Assembly: GCA_963205195.1 (NCBI GenBank)
Contig: CAUJHR010000011.1
Location: 20,164 to 84,163, forward strand
Length of the DNA: 64,000 nt
Origin: Pseudomonadota bacterium
GTDB lineage: Bacteria; Pseudomonadota; Alphaproteobacteria; Rickettsiales; SXRF01
Direction of reading: 5' to 3'
In this document: positions 8,768 to 18,649 of the stretch, piece after piece
Position numbering within the stretch: the stretch's first letter is position 1
Layout of the letters: every line of letters begins with the position of its first letter
Position numbers and translations under genes: made by a program
Notes under the pieces: generated by a model
Seen by the model: the letters and a program-made list of their open reading frames with translations, nothing else
Databases searched by the model: none
What the model was told of the DNA's origin: nothing

Positions 8768-9245
8768 AATGGAAATAAAAATGCGGAAAAAATATTTGCG
8801 CCAGTAGTAATATTATAATTGGGTACATTGCTGCCAGAATATCATCAAACATTACACCGAAACCGCCTTTTATTTTTTGGTCGGCAACGCATATAGGCCA
8901 CGGTTTGAGCACATCAAAAATACGGAACATTACAAAGCCAATTAGATAGCCATGCCATGAGTGGGGCAGGGCGGCAAGCAGCAGCCAGATCCCTGCCACC
9001 TCATCAACCACAATCTCTTTTGGATCGTCATTGCGCCCAGTTTGTTTTAAATACTCATTCGATGCCCACCACCCCGCAAAGAAAATTAAAAATGCTGCTA
9101 TTGGAAGGGAATATAGGCCACCAATTTTTTGTATAAAATAAGCGAAGGGCAGGGCGGCTATTGAGCCAAAAGTACCACTGGCCTTGGGCGCGAGGCCGGA
9201 GCCGAACCATGTGGCTATCCACCACCATAATGGTTTCTTACTCAT
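8757..9245 (-). CDS. pgpA: Phosphatidylglycerophosphatase A
   Basis: PgpA is an inner-membrane phosphatase that converts phosphatidylglycerol phosphate to phosphatidylglycerol. The 162-residue length is typical. Family motifs include GSGLAPKASGTFGSIAALP near the N-terminus, DEVAGIW, FRIFDVLKPWPI and the acidic MFDDILAA. Several hydrophobic helices are visible. The start overlaps the end of ispDF as ATGA, and the end overlaps pncC, consistent with one transcript. Confidence 0.94.
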   Translation of the reverse strand: MSKKPLWWWIATWFGSGLAPKASGTFGSIAALPFAYFIQKIGGLYSLPIAAFLIFFAGWWASNEYLKQTGRNDDPKEIVVDEVAGIWLLLAALPHSWHGYLIGFVMFRIFDVLKPWPICVADQKIKGGFGVMFDDILAAMYPIIILLLAQIFFPHFYFHYVH

Positions 9246-10435
9246 CGCGGCAGCCTTACTGTTGCAATCGCCTGGGCTGCAATACCTTCGCCGCGCCCGG
9301 CAAAGCCCAGTTTTTCGGTTGTAGTTGCCTTGATGCTAATGCGGCGTGTATCAATTTTAAGGGTCTTAGCGATATGCTCGATCATTTCATCCCGGTAATC
9401 GGAAATTTTTGGACGCTCGCATATAAGCGTTACATCTATGTTTACCAGCTCACCGCCGCGGTTATGCAATAATTCATAAGCATGGAGCAAGAAGCGCTCG
9501 GAATCGGCTCCCTGCCATTTACGGTCATGTGGAGGAAAATGTGCCCCGATGTCTTCCGCGCTGATTGCTCCTAGTATCGCATCGACAATTGCATGCAGGC
9601 CAACGTCAGCATCAGAATGTCCAACGAGATAATGGGTAAAAGGGATGCGAATACCGCAAAGCTTCACTATCTGCTGTGAAACGGGGGTTTCGGCGTCATG
9701 CCGTGCCAGCGTATGTACGTCATAACCCATGCCCACGCGGGTTTCGGAATTGATAGCCAGATTATTTTCCATATATCTTAAATCCCCTGCATTGGTGATC
9801 TTAAAATTATCATTATCACCCTCTACTGTAAAAACATCAATGCCTGCAAGTTCGCACACAGCGGCATCATCGGTAAGGTTTTGGCCATTTGCAATCCTGT
9901 GCGCCTCTATCAGGCTTTGATAATCAAACCCCTGCGGCGTCTGCACACGCACCGCGCCATCACGACTGATAGTTTCCACCACTTTACCGTTTTCGATGCG
10001 TTTTATAGTGTCGGTTATGGCTAAAGCCGGGATTACTGCCTTATGTTTGTATAAAGCCTCATTAACCCGTGAGATCAATTCATGGCTTACGAAAGGGCGT
10101 GCCACATCATGTACCAATACCCTTTCTGGCTGGTGGTGGGATAGGCTTTCAAGCCCCAGTCGCACCGATTCCTGCCTTGAATTTCCCCCAATTACACAAG
10201 GGATAATTGTTAGCCCCTCGATTGCCTTTCGGTAATATGGATGATGCTCACGGCGGATCACTACCCGCACGCCGTCAATATCTGGATGCTCAAGGAATAT
10301 CTTGATTGTACGGCGTAAAATGCTTTCTTCACCGAACTGGATATAGGGTTTGGGCATGCCCCCGCCCATTCTTTCACTGCGCCCTGCGGCGACCAGTAAT
10401 GCTATGGTTTTCAGTTTTTTAGGGGGAGTAGGCAT
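9242..10435 (-). CDS. ispDF: Bifunctional IspD/IspF (MEP isoprenoid pathway)
   Basis: This 397-residue fusion catalyses two non-consecutive MEP-pathway steps. IspD (about 10-225) makes CDP-methylerythritol and has the nucleotide loop LLVAAGRSERMGG with a following KPY. IspF (about 232-396) makes methylerythritol cyclodiphosphate and has metal ligands in GMGYDVH and GHSDADVGLHAIVDA, with TTTEKLGFAGRGEG at its end. The fusion is common in Alphaproteobacteria and is one of the better lineage markers here. It leads the operon with pgpA and pncC and diverges from dusB. Confidence 0.97.
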   Translation of the reverse strand: MPTPPKKLKTIALLVAAGRSERMGGGMPKPYIQFGEESILRRTIKIFLEHPDIDGVRVVIRREHHPYYRKAIEGLTIIPCVIGGNSRQESVRLGLESLSHHQPERVLVHDVARPFVSHELISRVNEALYKHKAVIPALAITDTIKRIENGKVVETISRDGAVRVQTPQGFDYQSLIEAHRIANGQNLTDDAAVCELAGIDVFTVEGDNDNFKITNAGDLRYMENNLAINSETRVGMGYDVHTLARHDAETPVSQQIVKLCGIRIPFTHYLVGHSDADVGLHAIVDAILGAISAEDIGAHFPPHDRKWQGADSERFLLHAYELLHNRGGELVNIDVTLICERPKISDYRDEMIEHIAKTLKIDTRRISIKATTTEKLGFAGRGEGIAAQAIATVRLPR

Positions 10436-10521
10436 GGTATTTGGCGAAATCCTTGAAAATTACTGGGAAATATCATATTGTACGCCGCTTAAAAAAACAA
10501 ACAAACATTTTCCAAAAATGG

Positions 10522-10541
10522 ATACCAGCCTTAGCTGGTAT
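10522..10541. repeat. Small hairpin repeat ATACCAGC-CTTA-GCTGGTAT
   Basis: This is a perfect 8-bp inverted repeat with a 4-base loop, 14 bases before dusB, in the divergent ispDF-dusB gap. It has no T run and so is not a terminator. From memory, short dispersed palindromes of this wording (GGATACCAGC...) occur between genes in some alphaproteobacteria. No second copy was noticed in this window. Confidence 0.6.
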
Positions 10542-10555
10542 GACAAGAGAATAAT

Positions 10556-11572
10556 ATGGCTATTACAATTGGTGGCATTAATATTGAAAATCCGGTCTGG
10601 CTTGCGCCGATGACAGGTGTTTCTGATTTACCATTCCGCAAGCTGGTGAAACATTTCGGTGTTGGCATGGTAGTTTCTGAAATGATCGCTTCACGTGCGA
10701 TGATACTTGAAACCAAGAACACTATGCGTATGGCTAGTTTCTCGCCGCTTGAGTTCCCCTTTGCGGTGCAGCTTGCCGGATGCGACCCGGAAGTTATGGG
10801 TGAGGCTGCTAAATTGAACGAAGATCGCGGCGCGCATATGATCGATATTAATTTCGGCTGCCCGGTGAAAAAAGTAGTGGGCGGCAATGCTGGCTCGGCG
10901 CTGCTGCGTGATGAACCGCTGGCGGCGAAGATATTGGAGGCAGTGGTGAAGGCGGTAAAAATACCGGTGACACTTAAAATGCGTACCGGATGGGACGATA
11001 ACAATCGTAACGCACCAAAAATAGCTAAAATCGCCGAAGATGTTGGAATCCAGCTACTAACAGTACATGGGCGCACGCGCTGCCAGATGTATAAGGGCCA
11101 TGCTGATTGGAGTTTTGTACGTAATGTTAAGGAGGCGGTGAAGCTTCCGGTTATCGTTAATGGTGATATAAATAATTTTGACGATGTAGACATGGCTCTT
11201 GCACAGTCAGGCGCAGATGGGGTTATGATAGGACGTGGAAGTTATGGCCGTCCGTGGTTCCCTGCACAGGTCTGCCATTATTTGAAAACTGGCGAGAAAA
11301 CAGCTCCGCCGGCCTTTAAGCAGCAGCGCGAAGTGGTGCTTGCCCATTATGATGAAATGCTTGAGCATTACGGTTCGCAAAATGGTGTTATGATCGCCCG
11401 CAAACATCTTGGATGGTACTCAAGCGGGCTTTATGGCTCTGCCGAATACCGCCAGAAAATAAATACCATGAGCGACCCGGTCCTGGTTAAGCAGGAAGTG
11501 GTAGATTTTTATGACCGCACTTTTGAAGTTATGGCAGAAGCGGGCGAGCGCGAAGTTATGTTGGCAGCTTAA
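10556..11572 (+). CDS. dusB: tRNA-dihydrouridine synthase DusB
   Basis: This 338-residue FMN enzyme reduces uridines in the tRNA D-loop. It has the TIM-barrel Dus signatures: [12 protein letters not shown] at the N-terminus, [19 protein letters not shown] with the catalytic Cys, [21 protein letters not shown], and [13 protein letters not shown] for phosphate binding. It is the NifR3/DusB type. In other alphaproteobacteria this gene often precedes ntrBC, but here it stands alone and converges on dnaJ. The ATG at 10556 is preceded by a weak AAGAGA site. Confidence 0.95.
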   Translation: MAITIGGINIENPVWLAPMTGVSDLPFRKLVKHFGVGMVVSEMIASRAMILETKNTMRMASFSPLEFPFAVQLAGCDPEVMGEAAKLNEDRGAHMIDINFGCPVKKVVGGNAGSALLRDEPLAAKILEAVVKAVKIPVTLKMRTGWDDNNRNAPKIAKIAEDVGIQLLTVHGRTRCQMYKGHADWSFVRNVKEAVKLPVIVNGDINNFDDVDMALAQSGADGVMIGRGSYGRPWFPAQVCHYLKTGEKTAPPAFKQQREVVLAHYDEMLEHYGSQNGVMIARKHLGWYSSGLYGSAEYRQKINTMSDPVLVKQEVVDFYDRTFEVMAEAGEREVMLAA

Positions 11573-11598
11573 TTAGCCTTTGGCAATAATAAGGCCAA

Positions 11599-12741
11599 CT
11601 ATTCCTTCAGGTCTGCCCAGAAATCCTTTACCTTAGCAAAGAAGCTGTCGGACTGCGGGCTTACATTTTCGCCGTTCTTATCAAATTCCTTTAGCAGTTC
11701 CTTTTGCTTTTTGCTCAGCCTTATTGGGGTTTCTACCAGAGTATGTATATACATATCGCCGCGGCTTCCAGCCCTTAATATTGACATGCCTTTCCCGCGC
11801 AGGCGCATCTGGTGGCCATGCTGGGTGCCTTCTGGAATTGTAACTTTTACGCGGCTTCCATCAATGGTAGGTACTTCAATAGAGCCACCCAGTGTTGCGG
11901 TTGTCATCTTGATCGGGATGTTGCAGTGAATGTCGGCCCCGTCACGTTGGAATAGGCCGTGCGCCTTGATGCCGATAAAAATATAAAGGTCGCCCGGCGG
12001 TCCGCCGCGAACGCCAACTTCACCTTCGCCGCTTAAGCGTATGCGCGTGCCTTCCTCAACTCCTGCCGGAATATTTACCGATAATGTTTTTTCTTTACGT
12101 ACACGTCCGGTTCCCGCACAAGTTTTGCATGGGTCTTTTATAGTTTTACCCATGCCGCCGCAAGTGGTGCAGGTGCGCTCGACAGTGAAAAAACCCTGGG
12201 TTGCGCGGATGCGTCCGCTGCCATTACATGTAGTGCAGGTGATTGGCTTGCTGCCATTAGCTCCGCCGCTACCTTGACATGTATCGCAAGATACCGCGGT
12301 AGTTACTTTAATAGTTTCGCTTTTACCATTGAAAGCTTCTTCCAATGTTACATTCAGGTTATAGCGTAGGTCTGCGCCGCGTGTGGAAGCTGCTGCTTCT
12401 CCACCGCGCCCACGCCCGCCTCCCATACCGAACAGATCTTCAAAAATATCAGCAAAGCCCGATGAAAAATCAAACCCTCCAGCTCCAGCGCCGCCGCCTG
12501 CTGAACCCATACCACCCTGTGTGAAGGCATCATGTCCGTAACGGTCATAGGCGGCGCGTTTCTGCTCATCGGACAGCACGTCGTATGCATGGCTGATTTC
12601 CTTGAATTTCTCTTCCGCTGTTTTATCCCCGGGGTTTTTATCTGGGTGATGCTTCATTGCTAGTTTGCGGTAGGCTTTTTTAAGCTCTTCCTGTGTTGAC
12701 GTTTTTGGTACGTCAAGTATCTGGTAATAATCTTTTGCCAT
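11599..12741 (-). CDS. dnaJ: Chaperone protein DnaJ
   Basis: DnaJ is the Hsp40 co-chaperone that stimulates DnaK ATPase and delivers unfolded clients. From the ATG at 12741 ([10 protein letters not shown]) it is 380 residues long. It has a J domain with HPD (about 1-70), a Gly/Phe-rich linker and four CxxCxGxG zinc repeats ([32 protein letters not shown]). The C-terminal substrate-binding domains follow. An in-frame TTG two codons upstream was rejected because the family starts at MAK. It lies 124 bases after dnaK with a repeat-rich spacer between. Confidence 0.97.
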   Translation of the reverse strand: MAKDYYQILDVPKTSTQEELKKAYRKLAMKHHPDKNPGDKTAEEKFKEISHAYDVLSDEQKRAAYDRYGHDAFTQGGMGSAGGGAGAGGFDFSSGFADIFEDLFGMGGGRGRGGEAAASTRGADLRYNLNVTLEEAFNGKSETIKVTTAVSCDTCQGSGGANGSKPITCTTCNGSGRIRATQGFFTVERTCTTCGGMGKTIKDPCKTCAGTGRVRKEKTLSVNIPAGVEEGTRIRLSGEGEVGVRGGPPGDLYIFIGIKAHGLFQRDGADIHCNIPIKMTTATLGGSIEVPTIDGSRVKVTIPEGTQHGHQMRLRGKGMSILRAGSRGDMYIHTLVETPIRLSKKQKELLKEFDKNGENVSPQSDSFFAKVKDFWADLKE

Positions 12742-12759
12742 TTTCAATTATCGTTGTTT

Positions 12760-12863
12760 GGTGGTTAGGTGACTGGTGGTTGGTGACTGGTGTCTAACGA
12801 ATAATACAAAATAAGCAATGCAATATTTGCTAACCACTATTCACTAATCACCAGTCACTATTC
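12760..12863. repeat. GGTGACTGGT-type repeats with inverted copies in the dnaK-dnaJ spacer
   Basis: On the plus strand the left half holds imperfect tandem copies of GGTGACTGGTG (12769-12792). The right half holds the inverted words CTAACCAC (12830-12837) and ACCAGTCAC (12850-12858). The two halves can pair across about 40 bases. Nothing here is coding. It lies in the dnaK-dnaJ transcript and could act as a processing or attenuation structure, or may simply be a dispersed intergenic repeat. Confidence 0.6.
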
Positions 12864-12865
12864 CA

Positions 12866-14797
12866 TTAGCCTTCATTACGTTTTTTTTCGTCTACTTCTT
12901 CGTAAGTGGCATCAACGACTTTGGCATCATCATTTGCTGCACCGTCATTTGCAGGTGCCTCACCACCAGCAGCTGCCGCTTTTTCCTGTTCGGCCTTATA
13001 AAGGATTTCGCCGATCTTCATTGAAGACTGGGTGAGGGCTTCGGTCTGTTTGGTGATACTATCCGCATCTTCGCTGTTCAAAGCTTCCTTCAAGGCCGCA
13101 ACATCACGTTCAATTGCGTCCTTGTCGGCAGATGGGATTTTATCACCATGTTCTTTTATGCTTTTTTCTGCTGAATGGATAAGCGCATCCGCATGGTTCT
13201 TGGCGTCAACCAATGCACGGCGTTTTTTATCTTCTTCAGCATGTGCCTGAGCATCTTTTACCATTTTCTCGATGTCAGAATCTGATAAGCCGCCGGAAGC
13301 CTGGATACGTATCTGCTGTTCCTTGCCGGTTGCTTTATCTTTGGCCGAAACATTCACGATGCCGTTAGCGTCAATATCGAAGGTAACTTCGATCTGCGGC
13401 ATGCCACGAGGCGCATTTGGTATGCCAACGAGGTCGAACTGCCCAAGCAATTTATTATCGCTAGCCATTTCACGCTCACCTTGGAACACGCGGATGGTAA
13501 CCGCTGTCTGGTTGTCATCAGCTGTTGAGAATACCTGTGATTTCTTGGTAGGAATTGTGGTATTACGGTCAATCAAACGGGTGAACACGCCGCCAAGGGT
13601 TTCAATACCAAGCGAAAGCGGGGTAACGTCTAGGAGCAATACGTCTTTCACATCGCCTTTAAGTACAGCTCCTTGAATCGCAGCGCCCATTGCCACCACT
13701 TCATCAGGGTTAACGCCTTTATGAGGTTCGCGCCCGAAGAATTCCTTCACTACTTCTATTACTTTCGGCATGCGGGTCATACCGCCTACCAGTATAACCT
13801 CATCAATATCCTTAGCAGAAAGCCCAGCATCTTTAAGAGCTGCTTTGCATGGGGCTATGGTCTTTTGGATAAGGTCATCCACCAATGATTCCAGCTTTGC
13901 ACGTGTAAGCTTGATGTTCATGTGTTTAGGGCCGGAGGCATCTGCTGTGATGAATGGCAGGTTTACATCGGTCTGCATTGAATTAGAAAGCTCGATCTTA
14001 GCTTTTTCCGCAGCTTCTTTCAGGCGCTGCAGGGCAAGTTTGTCATTACGTAAATCAATTCCCTGGTCGCGTTTGAACTCATCAGCAAGGAAGTCAATGA
14101 TACGCTTGTCAAAATCTTCACCGCCTAAGAATGTATCGCCGTTGGTAGCTTTTACTTCGAACACGCCATCATCGATTTCCAGTACTGATACGTCGAATGT
14201 ACCGCCGCCAAGGTCATATACGGCTACGGTTTTTCCGTCTTTCTTTTCCTTATCGAGACCGTAAGCCAGCGCTGCTGCTGTTGGTTCGTTTATGATACGC
14301 AGAACTTCAAGCCCGGCGATGCGTCCGGCATCTTTGGTGGCCTGACGCTGAGCATCATTAAAATAAGCCGGGACAGTGATTACTGCCTGAGTTACTTTTT
14401 CGCCGAGATAGCTTTCGGCAACATCTTTCATCTTGGTGAGGATGAATGCGGAAACCTGGCTTGGCGAATATTTATCGCCGCGCGCTTCAACCCACGCATC
14501 GCCATTATCACCTTTTACTATCTTATATGGAACCAGCGCCATATCTTTAGCTACTATCGGATCGCTAAAATTACGGCCTATAAGACGCTTTATCGCAAAC
14601 AGTGTATTTTCCGGATTGGTCACAGCTTGACGCCTTGCGCCATCGCCAACCAGCCTTTCACCGTTTTCAGTAAGGGCTACTACAGAAGGAACAACATTGC
14701 GCCCTTCCTGTGAATGTATGACCTTTATCTGGCTGCCTTCCATAATTGCAACGCAGCTATTGGTTGTCCCTAAATCTATGCCTATGATTTTACTCAT
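12866..14797 (-). CDS. dnaK: Chaperone protein DnaK (Hsp70)
   Basis: This 643-residue ATP-driven chaperone has the usual length. The nucleotide-binding domain begins with [13 protein letters not shown] and contains [13 protein letters not shown] and [11 protein letters not shown]. The substrate-binding domain starts near residue 390 ([14 protein letters not shown]). The C-terminal lid ends in the acidic [12 protein letters not shown] strong AGGAG site lies upstream of the ATG at 14797. dnaJ follows, and grpE and hrcA are not in the window. Confidence 0.98.
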   Translation of the reverse strand: MSKIIGIDLGTTNSCVAIMEGSQIKVIHSQEGRNVVPSVVALTENGERLVGDGARRQAVTNPENTLFAIKRLIGRNFSDPIVAKDMALVPYKIVKGDNGDAWVEARGDKYSPSQVSAFILTKMKDVAESYLGEKVTQAVITVPAYFNDAQRQATKDAGRIAGLEVLRIINEPTAAALAYGLDKEKKDGKTVAVYDLGGGTFDVSVLEIDDGVFEVKATNGDTFLGGEDFDKRIIDFLADEFKRDQGIDLRNDKLALQRLKEAAEKAKIELSNSMQTDVNLPFITADASGPKHMNIKLTRAKLESLVDDLIQKTIAPCKAALKDAGLSAKDIDEVILVGGMTRMPKVIEVVKEFFGREPHKGVNPDEVVAMGAAIQGAVLKGDVKDVLLLDVTPLSLGIETLGGVFTRLIDRNTTIPTKKSQVFSTADDNQTAVTIRVFQGEREMASDNKLLGQFDLVGIPNAPRGMPQIEVTFDIDANGIVNVSAKDKATGKEQQIRIQASGGLSDSDIEKMVKDAQAHAEEDKKRRALVDAKNHADALIHSAEKSIKEHGDKIPSADKDAIERDVAALKEALNSEDADSITKQTEALTQSSMKIGEILYKAEQEKAAAAGGEAPANDGAANDDAKVVDATYEEVDEKKRNEG

Positions 14798-14864
14798 GAA
14801 TTTCTCCTGTTTTAAGTATATTGTTTGTGTTTTTGTTCATGTTTATGTTACTGACTATGGATGT

Positions 14865-14892
14865 GATATAGTAAGCAAAAATTTAATGACAA
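14865..14892 (-). promoter_or_regulatory. Candidate promoter for dnaK
   Basis: Read on the minus strand, TTGTCA (14892-14887) and TATATC (14870-14865) are separated by 16 bases, about 68 bases before the dnaK ATG. This resembles a housekeeping promoter. No CIRCE element is visible, and no convincing heat-shock sigma-32 promoter was recognised. Confidence 0.4.
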
Positions 14893-15048
14893 CACCCTGT
14901 TAGACATTTTTTTAAAAAAAAGCGGCAAAATAGAAAAAAAATCTAAAAATACGCAAAAAACTGCTTTTTATTAATAAATATTAACTAATAATTAACTATT
15001 AATCTTTATTAACATTGCTCCAGTATTTATTAATAAGGATTAAGATAT

Positions 15049-15333
15049 ATGAACAGCCGCGATATAAAAGTTATTGAAACTGCAAGGGAATTATTGAAAG
15101 CTCATGGATTTTTTGTCGATAATTTGTGGCATGTGGATGATATAAATTTTATCTGCGAGCAAAAAAACCTGCCTATTCTTTCTAAAAGGGAAGCTATGGA
15201 AGTTTTTGTAATTGCCAATGAGCAGTTTGAAGGTGAAACAGGTCTATGCTGGCCGCAGCTTGAAAATGCCGTGAATTGTTATTTCCGCCGCAAGTCACTA
15301 ATTGATGAAGATATAAAAAATATAATTTGCTAG
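15049..15333 (+). CDS. Small protein of unknown function
   Basis: This 94-residue soluble protein has no signal peptide. It starts at ATG 15049 with an AAGGA site a few bases upstream, after an AT-rich leader. It is probably helical, with a central NLWHVDD and a later REAMEVFVIANEQFEGETG. The wording loosely resembles small uncharacterised plasmid and transposon proteins with a similar NLWHVDD...AMEVL pattern, but I cannot assign a family. It diverges from dnaK across about 250 AT-rich bases. Confidence 0.65.
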   Translation: MNSRDIKVIETARELLKAHGFFVDNLWHVDDINFICEQKNLPILSKREAMEVFVIANEQFEGETGLCWPQLENAVNCYFRRKSLIDEDIKNIIC

Positions 15334-15397
15334 CATATTATTTGGTTGCCACAATTGCCGCAAAGCAGCATAAAATTAATTATTTTTTAACTTAATA

Positions 15398-15426
15398 TTG
15401 GCTTTTTTGCTAAATTATGTTATGAT
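15398..15426 (+). promoter_or_regulatory. Strong promoter placing the start codon at the transcript 5' end
   Basis: TTGGCT (15398-15403) and TATGAT (15421-15426) are separated by exactly 17 bases. The next ATG is at 15433, six bases after the -10 box, where transcription normally begins. No Shine-Dalgarno sequence precedes that ATG, so the downstream gene is a good candidate for a leaderless mRNA. Confidence 0.6.
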
Positions 15427-15432
15427 TTAATT

Positions 15433-15846
15433 ATGAATAAATTGTTGGCAGTAGTGGCGGCGCTTCTACTTATTCAACCAACTATAATATTATGTGTGGC
15501 AGCGGCCGCCGAAAATCCAGAGCATTTAGATAAATATGCTAATGCTCCTATCAAGCAAAAAAAAGTGGAAAAATTGCTAGCTATGCTGCGCTCAATTGGT
15601 ATCTCCGACCCGCAAATAACATCATTCGCCAATGAAATAAATGAACGCCATAAAGATGGTTATTTCATGCTGCGCGAGGAACGCATTGAAACCCCAATGT
15701 CAGAGGGAAATTTAACATTGCGCTATGCAACTGACAGAGGGGTCGGCATCAGGCAATTGGAGCTTAATTATAGCCCTGATGATTCGCACACTGAATATAG
15801 CATACGCAGCAATTCAGCTATGGTTACTTATAAGCTGCATTTTTAG
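15433..15846 (+). CDS. Small exported protein of unknown function
   Basis: The 137-residue product begins with a clear signal peptide (MNKLLAVVAALLLIQPTIIL, with probable cleavage in the following Ala-rich stretch). The mature part is about 110 residues, first helical and charged, then likely beta-rich near its end (TLRYATDRG through MVTYKLHF). I recognise no family. The stop lies 7 bases from the convergent secA stop. A well-spaced promoter directly abuts the ATG. Confidence 0.7.
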   Translation: MNKLLAVVAALLLIQPTIILCVAAAAENPEHLDKYANAPIKQKKVEKLLAMLRSIGISDPQITSFANEINERHKDGYFMLREERIETPMSEGNLTLRYATDRGVGIRQLELNYSPDDSHTEYSIRSNSAMVTYKLHF

Positions 15847-15853
15847 GGATGGA

Positions 15854-18481
15854 TTAAGCCAGCTTTCCGTGGCAATGCTTGTATTTTTTGCCGCTTCCGC
15901 ATGGGCAAGGGTCATTACGTCCGATATTCTTATCTGACTGCTCATCAATATTTTCTACGCGGTTTTCGAACATTCTTTGCTTTGGCATAACCGGCATAGG
16001 GGAAGGAGGCTGTTCGAAATGAATTTCAAGATGAGAAAGGCGGCTTACCACAAGCTCGCGCAGTTGCGTTAGCATTTGTTCAAACAATGAGAATGCTTCC
16101 TGCTTATATTCATTCAACGGGTCGCGCTGGCCGTAACCACGCAAATGTATGCCCTGACGTAAATGGTCGAGTGACAGCAGATGGTCTTTCCATAGCTGGT
16201 CGAGCGTTTGCAGCATTATACGCTTTTCTGCCATTTGCATTACCTGTTCACCGTATTTTTTCACCTTATCTTCGAAATGTTCGGTGGTGGCAGCAGTTAT
16301 GCGCTGGGTAATTTCATCGTCGGCAATACCTTCTTCTTTCGCCCAGGCAGCTACCGGTAAATGCATGCCAAAAACGCGGAATAATTCTTTTTCCAATGCC
16401 TCGGTTTCCCATGAATCAGCATAGCTCTTGGGAGGTATATGGTTTAGCACCAATGAATGAATGGTCTCCGAGCACATATCAATAACTGTATCTGATACAG
16501 TATCTGCTTCCATAAGCTCAATGCGCTGTTCGTAAATAACCTTGCGCTGATCGTTCATCACGTCATCATATTTAAGCAGGTTCTTACGCATATCATAATT
16601 GCGTGCTTCAACCTTCTGTTGCGCTCTTTCTATTGCTTTACTCATCCATGGGTGGAAAATTGCTTCATCTTCTTTCATGCCAAGCTTTTGCAGTAAGCCG
16701 TCAATACGTTCGCTGCCAAAAATACGCATCAGGTCATCTTCAAGTGACAGGTAGAATTTTGAAGCGCCCGGATCACCCTGGCGGCCTGCGCGACCACGCA
16801 GCTGGTTGTCTATGCGGCGTGATTCATGGCGCTCGGTGGCAATTACATAAAGGCCGCCAGCCACAATCACTTTTTTCTTATCAGCTTCCACTTCGCTGAT
16901 AATTTTGTTTTTATCGGTTTCGTTGGCATCTTCCCCCAACTCTTTGGCAATACGCATTTCAGCATTGCCGCCAAGGGTAATATCTGTTCCGCGTCCTGCC
17001 ATGTTGGTGGCAATGGTAACAGCGCCGGGCTTACCGGCTTGTGCTATGATATACGCTTCCTGCTCGTGGTAGCGCGCATTTAATACCTGATGCTGGATTT
17101 TTTCTTTTTTGAGCATTTCCGACAGCATTTCCGATTTTTCGATGGAAACAGTACCTACAAGTACTGGTGTACCTTTTTCATTCGCTGCTTTTATTTCTTT
17201 TATTACGGAACGGAATTTTTCTTTAGCTGTTCGATATATCTCATCCTGGTGATCGATACGCACTACAGGAACATTGGTTGGTATGTCGATAACTTCCAGC
17301 TTGTAAATATCGCGGAATTCTCCGGCTTCAGTCATCGCAGTTCCGGTCATTCCTGAAAGTTTCGGGTACATGCGGAAATAATTCTGGAAGGTAATTGACG
17401 CCAGTGTCTGGTTCTCATTCTGTATCTTTACTTTTTCCTTGGCTTCCAGAGCTTGATGCAAACCGTCGGAATAGCGTCTTCCTTCCATCATGCGCCCGGT
17501 GAATTCGTCGATAATAACGACTTTTCCGTCTTTAACTATATAATCCACATCAGCAGTGAACAAAGTATGGGCGCGGAGCGCCTGATTTACATGGTGGACA
17601 AAGGATACGTTATCAATATCATAAAGTGATGCCCCAGCTGCCAGCATCCCTTGTGCTTCAAGCATTGCTTCCATGCTCTGCACACCTTTTTCAGTAAGGG
17701 TTACACTGCGCTGCTTTTCATCTTTTTCATAATCATCAGTAACTAGTTTGGCGACCAGCTTATCTACCTGGGTATATAAATCGGAATTATCCTCGGTAGG
17801 CCCAGAAATGATAAGAGGGGTACGGGCTTCATCGATAAGGATAGAATCCACCTCATCAACAATTGCGTAGGCAAAACGGCGGTGAACCATTGCCTCTCGC
17901 GAATATTTCATGTTATCACGCAGGTAATCGAACCCGAGCTCGTTATTGGTGGCATAAGTTATATCACATTCATAAGCAGCCTTACGCTGCTCGTCATCCA
18001 GCCCATGGGTTATACAACCTACGCTTAAGCCTAAAAACTCATGGAGTTTGCCCATCCAGCCAGAGTCACGCTTTGCAAGGTAGTCATTGACAGTTACCAC
18101 ATGCACACCTTTGCCCGGCAGAGCATTTAAATAAGCCGCCAGAGTACATACAAGGGTTTTTCCTTCTCCGGTACGCATTTCAGCTATCATTCCTTTATGA
18201 AGGACCATGCCTCCAATAAGCTGCACGTCGAAATGGCGCATTCCCAGAACGCGTTTTCCGGCTTCACGCACTGTTGCGAAAGCATCTACCAATAAATTAT
18301 CAAGTGATTCACCGGCATTCAACCGCTCGCGCAGCCATTTCGTACGGCCACGCAGTTCGTCATCGGAAAGGCGGGAAACCTGAGCCTCAAGCGCGTTTAT
18401 CTGCTGCAATTTTGGCTGCAATGATTTAACAAAGCGCTCGTTGGCGGAACCGAATATCTTTTTTGCAAATGAGTTTAGCAT
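15854..18481 (-). CDS. secA: Preprotein translocase ATPase SecA
   Basis: SecA drives post-translational export through SecYEG. The 875-residue protein has the DEAD-motor Walker A site MRTGEGKT (102-109), [20 protein letters not shown], and the second motor domain with [10 protein letters not shown] and [10 protein letters not shown]. The C-terminal zinc-binding tail has [17 protein letters not shown] and binds SecB or the ribosome. It diverges from the PpiC-type foldase gene across 168 bases. No good Shine-Dalgarno is visible before the ATG. Confidence 0.98.
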   Translation of the reverse strand: MLNSFAKKIFGSANERFVKSLQPKLQQINALEAQVSRLSDDELRGRTKWLRERLNAGESLDNLLVDAFATVREAGKRVLGMRHFDVQLIGGMVLHKGMIAEMRTGEGKTLVCTLAAYLNALPGKGVHVVTVNDYLAKRDSGWMGKLHEFLGLSVGCITHGLDDEQRKAAYECDITYATNNELGFDYLRDNMKYSREAMVHRRFAYAIVDEVDSILIDEARTPLIISGPTEDNSDLYTQVDKLVAKLVTDDYEKDEKQRSVTLTEKGVQSMEAMLEAQGMLAAGASLYDIDNVSFVHHVNQALRAHTLFTADVDYIVKDGKVVIIDEFTGRMMEGRRYSDGLHQALEAKEKVKIQNENQTLASITFQNYFRMYPKLSGMTGTAMTEAGEFRDIYKLEVIDIPTNVPVVRIDHQDEIYRTAKEKFRSVIKEIKAANEKGTPVLVGTVSIEKSEMLSEMLKKEKIQHQVLNARYHEQEAYIIAQAGKPGAVTIATNMAGRGTDITLGGNAEMRIAKELGEDANETDKNKIISEVEADKKKVIVAGGLYVIATERHESRRIDNQLRGRAGRQGDPGASKFYLSLEDDLMRIFGSERIDGLLQKLGMKEDEAIFHPWMSKAIERAQQKVEARNYDMRKNLLKYDDVMNDQRKVIYEQRIELMEADTVSDTVIDMCSETIHSLVLNHIPPKSYADSWETEALEKELFRVFGMHLPVAAWAKEEGIADDEITQRITAATTEHFEDKVKKYGEQVMQMAEKRIMLQTLDQLWKDHLLSLDHLRQGIHLRGYGQRDPLNEYKQEAFSLFEQMLTQLRELVVSRLSHLEIHFEQPPSPMPVMPKQRMFENRVENIDEQSDKNIGRNDPCPCGSGKKYKHCHGKLA

Positions 18482-18649
18482 GGGGGATTAAATAGGTGTT
18501 AATTGCAACTAAGTCAACGGGCGGAATAGAAGAAAAATAAATAATTGCAATGTTGTAGTGCCTATTGCCAATATTTGCGGAATATGCCATAAGGCTCAGG
18601 TCAAATTTTTTATACTAGTTAACTGAATTATCAACATTAAGGAAATTTT

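Noticed and set aside
14798..15048. CIRCE or sigma-32 heat-shock element before dnaK
   Set aside because: No GCACTC...GAGTGC inverted repeat or good heat-shock promoter was found; only a plain promoter-like pair.
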